Origin: Sphingomonadales bacterium
Lineage (GTDB): Bacteria > Pseudomonadota > Alphaproteobacteria > Sphingomonadales > Sphingomonadaceae
Reading direction: 5' to 3'
Assembly: GCA_027485735.1 (NCBI GenBank)
Contig: JAIXQM010000033.1
Span: 1 to 52,893, forward strand
DNA: 52,893 nucleotides
Below the pieces are notes generated by a model. That model searched no databases. It worked only from the letters and a program-made list of their open reading frames with translations, and was not told where the DNA came from. The position numbers were made by a program, and so were the translations under genes. Shown here in pieces: positions 8,497-16,801 of the stretch; position 1 is the stretch's first letter; every line of letters starts with the position of its first letter.

Positions 8497-9032
8497 AACT
8501 GCTTTTCCTCCACGGGCCACCGGCGGCCGGCAAATACACCATCGCCAGGGCCGTGGCGGATGCGACCGGGCTGCCGTTGTTTCACAATCACCTGATCGTC
8601 GATGCAGTGCACGCCGTCTTTCCGTTCGGCTCGCCGGGCTTCGTGGCGTTGCGAGAACGCTTCTGGATCGACGTGATTCGCGCCGCCGTCGCCGAGAATC
8701 GCTCGCTGATCTTCACCTTCCAGCCCGAATCCAGCGTCTCTCCGGGCTTTCCCGAACAGGTGGCGGGCATCGTGGCGGCTGGCGGCGGCGAGACCATCTT
8801 CGTGCAATTGCGCCTCGATTTGGCCGGGCAGATATCCCGCATTGCCAATGACGATCGTGCACGTTTCGGCAAGCTGCGCGATACCGCCCTGCTCGAACAA
8901 CTCCACGCCGACTTCGCCGCCTGCGAAGCTGCCATGCCGGCATCGGCGCTGATCATCGATACCGCCAACACTGCGCCCGCCGACGCCGCTGCCCGCATCA
9001 TCGCCCTGCTGACGGCCCCCCAGTCGAATTGA
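8493..9032 (+). CDS. P-loop NTPase, small kinase-like protein
   Basis: 179 residues from GTG 8493, translationally coupled to gltX by a 4-base overlap. The N-terminus has a P-loop, GPPAAGKYT (residues 8-16), in a strand-loop-helix context as in nucleotide or shikimate-type kinases. There is no signal peptide or membrane segment. A later N-D-D-R-A-R-F segment could form the arginine lid. The substrate cannot be told; annotations such as AAA-family or kinase-like ATPase would fit. Confidence 0.65.
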   Translation: MKLLFLHGPPAAGKYTIARAVADATGLPLFHNHLIVDAVHAVFPFGSPGFVALRERFWIDVIRAAVAENRSLIFTFQPESSVSPGFPEQVAGIVAAGGGETIFVQLRLDLAGQISRIANDDRARFGKLRDTALLEQLHADFAACEAAMPASALIIDTANTAPADAAARIIALLTAPQSN

Positions 9033-9076
9033 CGCCCCTCTGGCCAAGCGCGCGCCGCGCCCCTATCTTGGCCGCT

Positions 9077-9490
9077 ATGGCCTTTCTTGACCCCCCTGAT
9101 GCCACCCAGCGCCGCAAGCGTTACTGGATCGCCGCCGGCTCCGTGCTGGCCACGACCATCCTGATGACGATGTTCCTGCTCGAATCGCGCTGGGGCTACA
9201 TGAAGCCCGATTCGGTGATCATCTATGCGCAAAGCTGGAAGGCAGACCGGAGCCGGGATGATGCCATTGCCGATGTGAAGGCGACAAAGGCCGCGCGCGA
9301 AGCCCGCTTGGTCGAAGCCCGCGCTGCCATTGCCGGGCTGTCTGGCCAGGCGAAGATCGACGCGCAAAAACAATATGATGACTATGTGAAGGGCGGCGGC
9401 TTCAAGCGGGATCTGCCCTATGTCGCCGCCGAGCCATCCGTGCAGGCCATCGTGCGCGTGCCGGCCCCGGCCGAGCCGCCGATCGAGTGA
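9077..9490 (+). CDS. Small membrane-anchored protein of unknown function
   Basis: 137 residues from ATG 9077. One predicted membrane helix (about residues 16-37, YWIAAGSVLATTILMTMFLL) follows a short basic segment, then a charged, Ala/Lys/Arg-rich region likely to be helical, and a proline-rich tail. The orientation would place most of the protein in the periplasm. The stop overlaps ribD by 4 bases (GTGA), so the two are likely cotranscribed. I do not recognise a named family. Confidence 0.6.
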   Translation: MAFLDPPDATQRRKRYWIAAGSVLATTILMTMFLLESRWGYMKPDSVIIYAQSWKADRSRDDAIADVKATKAAREARLVEARAAIAGLSGQAKIDAQKQYDDYVKGGGFKRDLPYVAAEPSVQAIVRVPAPAEPPIE

Positions 9491-10464
9491 GCGCGAGCAG
9501 CGACGATTGGCGGTTCATGGGCGCGGCGCTGGCGCTGGCCAGCCGCGGCATCGGCACGACCTTTCCCAACCCATCAGTCGGCTGCGTGATTGTGGGTGAT
9601 GGCCGCGTGATCGGGCGCGGCTGGACGCAGCCGGGCGGCCGTCCGCATGCCGAAGCCGTCGCGTTGAACCAGGCCGGTCAGGCCGCACGCGGCGCCACAG
9701 CCTATGTGACGCTGGAACCCTGCGCCCATGTTAGCCCTCGCGGGCCCAGCTGTGCCGACAGCCTGATTGCCGCCGGCGTGGCGCGGATGGTGATCGCAGC
9801 GCACGATCCCGATCCACGCACCGATGGCGATGGCGCGGCGCGGCTTCGGGCCGCCGGCATCGCGGTGACAACGGGCGTGCGCGCTGCCGAGGCTGAAGTG
9901 CAACTGGCCGGCTTCCTGACGCGCCTCAAACTGGACCGGCCGCACATCACGCTGAAACTGGCGGTGTCGCTCGACGGCGCGATCGCCATGGCCGATGGCC
10001 GCAGCCAATGGATCACCGGGGAGCGCGCCCGCGCTGCCGCCGCACATCTGGAACGCGCCCGCGCCGATCTGATCGTGGTTGGTCGCGGCACCTGGGATGC
10101 CGATCACCCCCGGCTCGACGTGCGCTTGCCCGGCCTTGAAACCCGTAGCCCGCGCATCGGCGTTGTCGGGCGCAGTGACGGCCTGCCGGACCATGTCAGC
10201 CATTTCCCCGATCTCGCTGCGCTCACCGCCGATCCGGCGCTGTCTGTTCTGGTCGAAGGCGGCATGGGGCTGGCCGCCAGCCTGCTCGCCGCCGATCTGG
10301 TCGATACGCTGATGCTGATGCGCGCGCCGATCCTGATCGGAGCGGGCCGCACGCTGAGCGACATTGGCCTGGCTGATCTGCCGCACGCCCACGGCCGCTG
10401 GGTCGCCGGGCCAGCGATGACGCTCGGCCCCGACCACATTGAACGTTACACGCGGACACGTTAG
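9487..10464 (+). CDS. ribD: Bifunctional pyrimidine deaminase/reductase RibD
   Basis: 325 residues, GTG start overlapping the previous stop. The N-terminal deaminase domain has the zinc ligands in HAE (H54) and PCAH (C79) plus C89; the C-terminal reductase domain begins near residue 150 (HITLKLAVSLDGAIA) and includes VEGGMGLAASLL. It carries out the second and third steps from GTP toward riboflavin in the cytoplasm. The reductase half is somewhat shorter than usual (E. coli RibD is about 365 residues), but its core motifs remain. First of four rib genes in one operon. Confidence 0.95.
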   Translation: MSASSDDWRFMGAALALASRGIGTTFPNPSVGCVIVGDGRVIGRGWTQPGGRPHAEAVALNQAGQAARGATAYVTLEPCAHVSPRGPSCADSLIAAGVARMVIAAHDPDPRTDGDGAARLRAAGIAVTTGVRAAEAEVQLAGFLTRLKLDRPHITLKLAVSLDGAIAMADGRSQWITGERARAAAAHLERARADLIVVGRGTWDADHPRLDVRLPGLETRSPRIGVVGRSDGLPDHVSHFPDLAALTADPALSVLVEGGMGLAASLLAADLVDTLMLMRAPILIGAGRTLSDIGLADLPHAHGRWVAGPAMTLGPDHIERYTRTR

Positions 10465-10473
10465 GGCAGCCCC

Positions 10474-11076
10474 ATGTTCACCGGCATCATCACCGACATC
10501 GGCATCATCACCCATGTGGAGGAGCGCGGCGATCTGCGCGTGACCGTGCAGACGGGCTATAACACCACCGGCATCGCCATCGGCGCGTCCGTTGCCAACA
10601 GCGGCGTGTGCCTGACGGTGGTGAGCAAGACCGCGAACAGCATCAGCTTCGACGTGTCCGCCGAAACCCTGCGCTGCACCGCCAGCGGCATGTGGAGCCA
10701 AGGCGCGCGGCTCAATCTTGAGCGCGCACTCAAGGTAGGCGATGAACTCGGCGGCCATATCGTCACCGGGCACGTCGATGCCGTCGGCCAGATCGCCGCC
10801 ATCACCGCGGAAGGCGATTCCAAGCGCTTCACCTTCCAGATGCCGGCCAGCGTCGCGCCCTATGTGGCGCCCAAGGGCAGCATCTGTTTGAACGGCGCGT
10901 CGCTGACGGTGAACGAGGTCAGCGACGATGATCTGGGCCACTGGTTCACGGTGAACATCATCCCGCACACCGCCGAATGGACCACCTTCGGCACGGCGGC
11001 GGTGGGCGACGAGGTGAATATCGAGATCGATGTGCTCGCCCGCTATCTGTTCCGGATGAACCAGCTCAAGTCTTGA
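10474..11076 (+). CDS. ribE: Riboflavin synthase, alpha-type
   Basis: 200 residues starting with the characteristic MFTGIITDIG. Two lumazine-binding barrels are visible; the first holds CLTVVSK and the second SLTVNEV with the GHVD region between them. It dismutates two 6,7-dimethyl-8-ribityllumazine molecules to riboflavin and the pyrimidinedione. It begins 9 bases after ribD, so it is in the same transcript. Confidence 0.95.
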   Translation: MFTGIITDIGIITHVEERGDLRVTVQTGYNTTGIAIGASVANSGVCLTVVSKTANSISFDVSAETLRCTASGMWSQGARLNLERALKVGDELGGHIVTGHVDAVGQIAAITAEGDSKRFTFQMPASVAPYVAPKGSICLNGASLTVNEVSDDDLGHWFTVNIIPHTAEWTTFGTAAVGDEVNIEIDVLARYLFRMNQLKS

Positions 11077-11105
11077 CAGCATAATGTGATGAGCGCATCG
11101 CGGTT

Positions 11106-11121
11106 TCACATTTCGATGTGA
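11106..11121. promoter_or_regulatory. Perfect palindrome upstream of ribBX
   Basis: TCACAT and ATGTGA arms flank a TTCG loop, seven bases before the ribBX start, in the 52-bp gap after ribE. As RNA it would be a UUCG-capped hairpin next to the ribosome-binding region; as DNA it is a 16-bp operator-like palindrome. Because the following protein carries a helix-turn-helix, self-binding is a possible but unproven role. Confidence 0.45.
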
Positions 11122-11128
11122 GGCCCTG

Positions 11129-12406
11129 ATGAGCGAATCCCTGATTGCCCGATTGCGTGACCTGGTCTCCAGCGGTGAGGAATCGAAAGCCGGCATGGCC
11201 CGCGCCGCCGGCCTGCACGCCAACAGCTTGCGCACACTCGACGAAGCCGAGTGGAACCCGACCACAGACACGCTCCGGAAACTGGAAAACTGGCTGGCCG
11301 ATCGCAGCAGTGGCCCGGCACTTTCGCCCATCGAGGATATCATCAACGAGGCCCGCAACGGCCGGATGTATATCCTCGTCGATGATGAAGACCGTGAAAA
11401 CGAAGGCGATCTGATCATCCCCGGCCAGATGGCGACGCCCGATGCCATCAACTTCATGGCCAAGTTTGGCCGCGGCCTGATCTGCCTTGCCCTGGCGTCG
11501 GAACGCGTCAAGGCGCTGGGCCTGCCGCTGATGGCGCAGCACAATGGCACCCGCCACAGCACCGCCTTCACCGTGTCCATCGAGGCCAAGGAAGGCGTCA
11601 CCACCGGCATTTCGGCCGCGGATCGTGCCCGCACCATCGCGGTCGCCATCGATGCCGCCAAGGGCCCGGAACATATCGTTTCGCCCGGCCACGTGTTTCC
11701 GCTTGTCGCCCGCGATGGCGGCGTGCTGGTGCGCGCCGGCCATACCGAAGCCAGCGTGGACATCTCGCGCCTCGCCGGCCTCAGCCCCAGCGGTGTGATC
11801 TGCGAGATCATGAACGACGATGGCACCATGGCGCGCCTGCCCGATCTGATCCCGTTCGCTCGCCGCCACGGCTTGAAGATCGGCACCATCCGCGATCTGA
11901 TCGCCTATCGCCACGCCCACGACCGGCTGGTGAAATGTGTCGCCGAAACGAAGCTGGAAAGCTGGCACGGCGGCGAATGGACAGCGAAAACCTATGCCAA
12001 CACTGCCGAATATGGCGAGCATATGGTGCTGCAGAAGGGCCGCATCGAACCCGGCAAGCCAACGCTGGTGCGCGTCCACACCCAATCCATGTTCACCGAC
12101 ATGTTCGCCGAAAAGGGTGAGCGCGCCGGGCAGCTCGGCCGCGCCATGGACGCCATCGGCGAAGAAGGCGCCGGCGTCATCGTGATCATTCGCGATGGCA
12201 GCCCCACCGCCATTTCCGAACAGATGCGCGCCAAGGGCCAGGGCGAATCCATCGTGCTGCGCGATTACGGCATCGGCGCGCAGATCCTGGTCGATCTTGG
12301 CGTGACCGACATGATCCTGCTCACCAACCAGCACCGCAACATCGTCGGCATCGAAGGCTATGGCCTGCATGTTGTTGGCGAACGCGCCATTCCCCCCCGG
12401 AGCTGA
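11129..12406 (+). CDS. ribB: HTH-fused RibBX: DHBP synthase with degenerate GTP cyclohydrolase II-like domain
   Basis: 425 residues in three parts. Residues 1-60 look like a small XRE-type helix-turn-helix ([17 protein letters not shown] at 21-37). Residues 66 to about 265 are 3,4-dihydroxy-2-butanone-4-phosphate synthase, with the acidic loop [11 protein letters not shown] at 85-95 and the THRHS-like GTRHSTAF segment. The remainder resembles GTP cyclohydrolase II, but the zinc site is missing: where RibA has cysteines (CLTGD to LRCDCG) this protein reads [13 protein letters not shown] and no C-x-C follows. That is the arrangement known in proteobacteria as RibBX, so a true RibA must be encoded elsewhere. 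The N-terminal HTH is an added feature. Confidence 0.88.
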   Translation: MSESLIARLRDLVSSGEESKAGMARAAGLHANSLRTLDEAEWNPTTDTLRKLENWLADRSSGPALSPIEDIINEARNGRMYILVDDEDRENEGDLIIPGQMATPDAINFMAKFGRGLICLALASERVKALGLPLMAQHNGTRHSTAFTVSIEAKEGVTTGISAADRARTIAVAIDAAKGPEHIVSPGHVFPLVARDGGVLVRAGHTEASVDISRLAGLSPSGVICEIMNDDGTMARLPDLIPFARRHGLKIGTIRDLIAYRHAHDRLVKCVAETKLESWHGGEWTAKTYANTAEYGEHMVLQKGRIEPGKPTLVRVHTQSMFTDMFAEKGERAGQLGRAMDAIGEEGAGVIVIIRDGSPTAISEQMRAKGQGESIVLRDYGIGAQILVDLGVTDMILLTNQHRNIVGIEGYGLHVVGERAIPPRS

Positions 12407-12411
12407 ATCTC

Positions 12412-12828
12412 ATGCACATCCTGATCGTCGAAGCCCCGTTCTACACCCACATCGCCGATATGCAGCGCGACGGCGTGACCGAAGCCCTGAAGGCCGCCGG
12501 CGCCACCTATGACGTGATCACCGTGCCCGGCGCGCTGGAAGTGCCGGCGGCCATCGCCTTTGCCGATGCCGGCGGCGAATATGATGGCTATGTTGCGCTC
12601 GGCTGCGTGATCCGCGGTGAGACTTATCATTTCGAAGTCGTCGCCGGTGAAAGCGCGCGGGCCATCATGGCGCTCACGCTCGACGGCCTCGCCATCGGCA
12701 ACGGCATCCTGACCGTGGAAAACGAGGCCCAAGCCATCGCCCGGGCCGACAAGACCCAGAAGAACAAGGGCGGCGAAGCCGCCGCCGCCGCGCTGGCCAT
12801 GGTGGCACTGAAGCAGCGTTTCACCTGA
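12412..12828 (+). CDS. ribH: 6,7-dimethyl-8-ribityllumazine synthase
   Basis: 138 residues, five bases after ribBX. It contains [11 protein letters not shown] and the catalytic-histidine region [10 protein letters not shown] followed by ESARAI, standard for lumazine synthase. The protein condenses 5-amino-6-ribitylaminouracil with the butanone phosphate made by RibB and forms icosahedral or pentameric assemblies. It is the last gene of the rib operon and is followed by a hairpin. Confidence 0.95.
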   Translation: MHILIVEAPFYTHIADMQRDGVTEALKAAGATYDVITVPGALEVPAAIAFADAGGEYDGYVALGCVIRGETYHFEVVAGESARAIMALTLDGLAIGNGILTVENEAQAIARADKTQKNKGGEAAAAALAMVALKQRFT

Positions 12829-12838
12829 GCCACGGTTT

Positions 12839-12856
12839 GCCAAGTTCGTGCTTGGC
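12839..12856 (+). terminator. Hairpin after ribH
   Basis: GCCAAG and CTTGGC form a 6-bp stem with a 6-base loop, followed by CTTT. It lies ten bases after the ribH stop and is a plausible but weak terminator of the rib operon. Confidence 0.4.
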
Positions 12857-12926
12857 CTTTGCGATGCCGTGATGGCACACTGATTGGTAGGGTCGCGAAC
12901 CGCTGTTTCCAGGGGGAGGCGCCGTC

Positions 12927-15026
12927 ATGACCGATCCGCACACCATCCAGTCGATCGACGCCGCCAGCCGGCCCCAGGAATGCGATCTGATCATGAAGGG
13001 CGGGGTGACGAGCGGCCTCGTCTATCCCGGCGCCATCGCCACCCTTTCTCAAACGTTCCGCCTGCGCAATATTGGCGGCACATCGGCCGGCGCCATCGGC
13101 GCGGTGGCGGCCGCTGCGATGGAATATGGCCTGCGGACGGGCAGGAACCCCAAGGCCCGGGAACGCATGGCCTGGCTGCACGAGGAACTGGCCCAGCGCA
13201 CCGATCAGGGCGCTTCCCGGCTTGATGCCATGTTCTGCGGCGATCCGGGCACCGCGCCGCTGCTCGATGCACTGAAGGGCGCGCTCAACAGCCAGCCCGC
13301 CGCGATCCTGGGCCTGATCAAGGCCGCACTCCCCACATTGCCGGGCAACGCCCGCCGCGCGCTGTGGCTCGCCGCCGGGGCCACGGCCCTTGAAATGCTC
13401 GCCGGTGCCGGCCTCGGCTGGCTGCTCACCGCTGGCTGCAGCCCTGGCGTGCAGGGCTTCGCCACCGCATTGGCCGCCGTCGCCAGCCTTGCCTTCGCGG
13501 GCTGGTGGAACCTCAAGGCCAGCCTGTTGCAGGCGGTGCCACTCTCGCTCGACAGTCTCAACCGGCTGCTGCAGCCGATCGTGGCCAACGGCCTGGGCCT
13601 TGCCACCGGCTTCGCCCTGCCGTCTCACACCATCAACCAGCGCCAGCTGCCTTCGCTCACCCTGTGGCTGCACCAGATCATCCAGCAACTGGCCGGCCTT
13701 GATGAAGACAGCACAAGCGAAGTGCTGACCTTCGGCAAGCTGTGGTCGCTGGGCCTGTTGCCCGAACCCAGCGCGCTCGATCCGCGCGCCATCGATCTGG
13801 TGCTGGTGTGCAGCGATCTCAACCGCGTGCAATCCACCAGCTTCCCCTTCCTGTTCGACAACCAGCGGCTGTTCTACGATCCTGCAGAATGGGCGCAGCT
13901 GTTTCCCGAACCGGTGCTGCAGGCGCTGGACGCCAACGCCTGGGCAGTGGCCAGCAACACCGAAATCCCTGATGATCTGGGCTATGGCCGCGGCGAGGTG
14001 GAAACGGCCGTGGCCCGCCTTGGCGATCTGGGCCAGCGGCTGCGGCTGCTGCCCAAGGGCCGGCACATCCCGATCCTGGTCGGCGCCCGCGCTTCCATGG
14101 CCTTTCCCGGCCTGTTCACGCCGCTGCCGCTGTGGGTGTTGCGCTGGGTCGGCCAACCGGAAGTACCGGAAGAACGCACGCCGTTCCTCTCACGCCTCTA
14201 TCTCTCCGATGGCGGCATCACCTCAAACTTCCCCATCCACCTGTTCGATGCCGTGGTGCCCAGCCGGCCCACCTTTGCCATCAATCTTCTCTATCCCGAT
14301 GACGATCTTTCCATCGAGGAATATGGCGTGCTCGACAGCGCAGCGATGCGCGGCAAGGCGGTGCCCGGCAATGTCCGCACGCTGGGCGGCACCCGCGCCA
14401 ATACCGGCAGCCTGCAATTGAACGACCTGATGATGCCCTTTGCCGATGGCGATCGCGTCGCCTTCTACAAGGAACCGGCCGCGGGCACGCCGTTGGCGCA
14501 ACTGGCCGGGCTGGGCCTGCGCGTCGTGGAAACCGCCCGCACCTGGGGGGATGTCAGCCTCTACAACCAGGTCGGCATGCGCGATCGCATCATCCATGTC
14601 CGCCTGGCTGGCAACGAAGGCGGCTTCAACCTCAGCATGCCGGCGCAGACCATCACTGCACTGAGCGACAAGGGCACATTTGCCGGCAGCGTTCTGGCGT
14701 GCCGCTTCCGCCGCGATGCGCCCGTCGATCCGCTCGACGATCCCGACCATCCGCGCTTCACCCTCACGTGGGACAATCACCGCCGCATCCGGGTCGATGG
14801 CCTTTTGGCTGCACAGGATCTGCTTGCCGGCCGGTTCAATGCGCTGTGGCCCGACAACAGCGGCCTTGTTGGCGATGCCCATTATCGGGCCGTGGCGCAC
14901 GGGCTGGCCGGCATCGGGGCGCTGGCCGTGCCTGTCCCCGATCCGCTGGCCGGTGCCCTGCGGCCCTTGAATGTGCTGCGCATGCGCCCGTCCGGCAGCG
15001 ACCCGCGCGCCAGCCGCCGCGCCTGA
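12927..15026 (+). CDS. Patatin-like phospholipase with a membrane insertion
   Basis: 699 residues; ATG 12927 is behind AGGGGGAGG. The patatin catalytic dyad is visible: nucleophile S53 in GGTSAG (50-55), preceded by the oxyanion-type KGGVTSG, and D428 in LSDGG. Between them, about residues 143-170 and 175-195 form two hydrophobic segments that could span the membrane, an unusual insertion within the catalytic fold. The predicted activity is lipid acyl hydrolysis at the inner membrane. It has its own ribosome-binding site and stands between the rib operon and the HAD-dapD pair. Substrate and partner are unknown. Confidence 0.8.
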   Translation: MTDPHTIQSIDAASRPQECDLIMKGGVTSGLVYPGAIATLSQTFRLRNIGGTSAGAIGAVAAAAMEYGLRTGRNPKARERMAWLHEELAQRTDQGASRLDAMFCGDPGTAPLLDALKGALNSQPAAILGLIKAALPTLPGNARRALWLAAGATALEMLAGAGLGWLLTAGCSPGVQGFATALAAVASLAFAGWWNLKASLLQAVPLSLDSLNRLLQPIVANGLGLATGFALPSHTINQRQLPSLTLWLHQIIQQLAGLDEDSTSEVLTFGKLWSLGLLPEPSALDPRAIDLVLVCSDLNRVQSTSFPFLFDNQRLFYDPAEWAQLFPEPVLQALDANAWAVASNTEIPDDLGYGRGEVETAVARLGDLGQRLRLLPKGRHIPILVGARASMAFPGLFTPLPLWVLRWVGQPEVPEERTPFLSRLYLSDGGITSNFPIHLFDAVVPSRPTFAINLLYPDDDLSIEEYGVLDSAAMRGKAVPGNVRTLGGTRANTGSLQLNDLMMPFADGDRVAFYKEPAAGTPLAQLAGLGLRVVETARTWGDVSLYNQVGMRDRIIHVRLAGNEGGFNLSMPAQTITALSDKGTFAGSVLACRFRRDAPVDPLDDPDHPRFTLTWDNHRRIRVDGLLAAQDLLAGRFNALWPDNSGLVGDAHYRAVAHGLAGIGALAVPVPDPLAGALRPLNVLRMRPSGSDPRASRRA

Positions 15027-15074
15027 CACCCGCGACACACTGAAGCGCGGCGGTCTTGCCGCAGTGCACAAAGA

Positions 15075-15170
15075 AACAGGAGGGTCCATAGCGGCGCACG
15101 CCTGTTCCTCCGTTCAGGTTGGCATGGGTGCCGTTCCAGCGATCCGACCCGCTTGCTCGGCACCCACGCC
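15075..15170 (+). other. Structured intergenic region, candidate leader RNA
   Basis: This is the core of a 228-bp gene-free stretch (15027-15254) before the HAD gene. First part: AACAGG (15075-15080) can pair with CCTGTT (15101-15106), or GGAGG (15079-15083) can pair with CCTCC (15107-15111); the two overlap and exclude each other. Second part: a compound hairpin with a 13-bp outer stem (15121-15133 with 15158-15170, one G-T pair), a 4x4 internal loop, an AGCG/CGCT inner stem and an 8-base apical loop. I see no known riboswitch consensus and no open frame with coding character. It could be a leader RNA, a small RNA or a terminator of the patatin gene. Confidence 0.4.
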
Positions 15171-15254
15171 CCCTGCCGCCTCACGCGGGCGGTCCGGCTT
15201 CCACCCAAATTGCCACGATGACAGCGCCGCCCTTTGCGCTTATGGCCAGCCGCC

Positions 15255-15926
15255 ATGGCCGCGCTGTCCCATATTGATCACTGGATCTTCGATCTCGACA
15301 ACACGCTGTACCCGGCGCACTCGGCGCTGTTCCCGCAGATCGATCGGCGCATGGGCCTCTATATCCAGCGCCTGCTGAACGTTGATCCGATCGAGGCGCA
15401 CCGCATCCAGAAGGAACTGTATCACAGCCACGGCATGACGCTGCCCGGCCTGATGGCGCTGCACAATGTCGATCCCCACGATTTCCTGGCCAATGTCCAC
15501 GATGTCGATATCGACGTGCTGCGCCCGCACCCGGAACTGGGTGACCTGATCGCCCGCCTGCCGGGGCGCAAATATATCTTCACCAACGCCGATGCGCCTT
15601 ATGCCGAGCGCGTGCTGGAACGCCTGGGCCTCACTCACGCGTTCGACGGCATGCACGACATCCACGCGCTGGATTATGTGCCGAAACCGCAGCCGCCGGC
15701 CTACACCCACATGTGCGCCGCCCACGGCATCAACCCGAAACGCGCGATGTTCGTGGAAGACATGGCGCGCAACCTGACGCCTGCCAAGGCGATCGGCATG
15801 ACAACCGTGTGGATCGACAACGGCAGCGAACAAGGGCCGGGCAGCGACCGCGATCACATCGACTTCATCATCAACGACCTCGCCGCCTTCCTGGGGCAGG
15901 TGCTGGAACAGGTGGAAACCGCATGA
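15255..15926 (+). CDS. HAD-family pyrimidine 5'-nucleotidase-like phosphatase
   Basis: 223 residues; ATG 15255 is preferred over 15234, placing the first motif near the N-terminus as in the family. HAD motif I is FDLDNTLYP (D13 and D15), motif II the TNAD segment, motif III the lysine of VPKPQP, and motif [10 protein letters not shown]. The cap region matches the SDT1/pyrimidine 5'-nucleotidase group, which removes phosphate from small phospho-metabolites. It overlaps dapD by four bases (ATGA), a pairing I recall as common in alphaproteobacteria, although no biochemical link to lysine synthesis is evident. Confidence 0.85.
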   Translation: MAALSHIDHWIFDLDNTLYPAHSALFPQIDRRMGLYIQRLLNVDPIEAHRIQKELYHSHGMTLPGLMALHNVDPHDFLANVHDVDIDVLRPHPELGDLIARLPGRKYIFTNADAPYAERVLERLGLTHAFDGMHDIHALDYVPKPQPPAYTHMCAAHGINPKRAMFVEDMARNLTPAKAIGMTTVWIDNGSEQGPGSDRDHIDFIINDLAAFLGQVLEQVETA

Positions 15927-16744
15927 ACATCGAAGCCATCATCAACGCCGGCTGGGAAGACCGCACGACCGTTACCAGCGCCACCCACGGTGAATTGCGC
16001 ACCGCCGTCAACGCGGCGCTGTCGGCGCTCGACGCCGGTGAACTGCGCGTGGCGGAGCCGGACGGCACCACCCACCAGTGGCTGAAAAAGGCTGTGCTGC
16101 TGTCTTTCCGCCTGCACGACAATGTGGTGATGCCCGGCTTCGGTCACGCCGGCTTCTACGACAAGGTGCCGCTGAAGTTCGACGCCTGGGGCGACGCCGA
16201 ATTCCGCGCCGCCGGCTTCCGCGCCGTCCCCGGTGCCGTCGTCCGCCGCGGTGCCTATATCGCGCCCGGCGCCGTCCTGATGCCCAGCTTCGTCAACATC
16301 GGCGCCCGCGTCGGCAAGAACACCATGGTCGATACCTGGGCCACGGTCGGTTCGTGCGCCCAGATCGGCGAAAACGTCCACATCTCCGGCGGTGCCGGCA
16401 TCGGCGGCGTGCTCGAACCGCTGCAGGCCAACCCGGTCATCATCGGCGACAACGCCTTCATTGGCGCCCGCGCCGAAGTGGCCGAAGGCGTCATCGTCGG
16501 CGAAGGCGCGGTTCTCTCGATGGGCGTCTACCTCGGCGCGTCAACCAAGATCATCGACCGCGCCACCGGCGAAATCCACATCGGCAAGGTGCCGCCCTAT
16601 GCCGTCGTCGTCTCAGGCAGCCTGCCCGGCAAGCCGCTTCCCGACGGCACGCCCGGCCCCAACCTCTATTGCGCCGTGATCGTGAAGACGGTGGACGCGC
16701 AAACCCGCAGCAAGACCGGCATCAACGAGCTTCTGCGCGACTGA
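15923..16744 (+). CDS. dapD: Tetrahydrodipicolinate N-succinyltransferase
   Basis: 273 residues from ATG 15923. It consists of a helical N-terminal part and a left-handed beta-helix of hexapeptide repeats (for example [43 protein letters not shown]). The C-terminal part with SGSLPG and [10 protein letters not shown] is typical of DapD. It transfers succinyl from succinyl-CoA to tetrahydrodipicolinate in lysine and meso-diaminopimelate synthesis. The partner desuccinylase DapE is not identified in the window; the nearby M20 proteins are exported and not good DapE candidates. Confidence 0.96.
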   Translation: MNIEAIINAGWEDRTTVTSATHGELRTAVNAALSALDAGELRVAEPDGTTHQWLKKAVLLSFRLHDNVVMPGFGHAGFYDKVPLKFDAWGDAEFRAAGFRAVPGAVVRRGAYIAPGAVLMPSFVNIGARVGKNTMVDTWATVGSCAQIGENVHISGGAGIGGVLEPLQANPVIIGDNAFIGARAEVAEGVIVGEGAVLSMGVYLGASTKIIDRATGEIHIGKVPPYAVVVSGSLPGKPLPDGTPGPNLYCAVIVKTVDAQTRSKTGINELLRD

Positions 16745-16756
16745 ACATGATTATGA

Positions 16757-16776
16757 GGCGGGGATCAGTCCCCGCC
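16757..16776. terminator. Hairpin between convergent dapD and hemerythrin genes
   Basis: An 8-bp perfect stem GGCGGGGA/TCCCCGCC with a TCAG loop lies 12 bases after the dapD stop and 25 bases from the stop of the reverse-strand hemerythrin gene. It could serve both directions; a T-rich tail is weak on either side. Confidence 0.6.
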
Positions 16777-16801
16777 CCACATGTCGTCTGCGAACGGCGG
16801 T

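Noticed and set aside
9430..9486. FMN riboswitch ahead of ribD
   Set aside because: ribD overlaps the upstream gene by four bases and no RFN-type consensus was seen there or within the operon.
9574..11889. 771-codon open frame on the reverse strand
   Set aside because: It runs antisense to ribD, ribE and ribBX, whose protein motifs are unmistakable. Long antisense frames are common in high-GC DNA, and its translation lacks any recognisable domain.
12627..14156. 509-codon reverse-strand open frame
   Set aside because: Antisense to ribH and the patatin gene, with no domain pattern.
15121..15170. SRP (4.5S) RNA
   Set aside because: The hairpin has a symmetric internal loop, but the conserved SRP loop sequence and GGAA-type tetraloop are missing.
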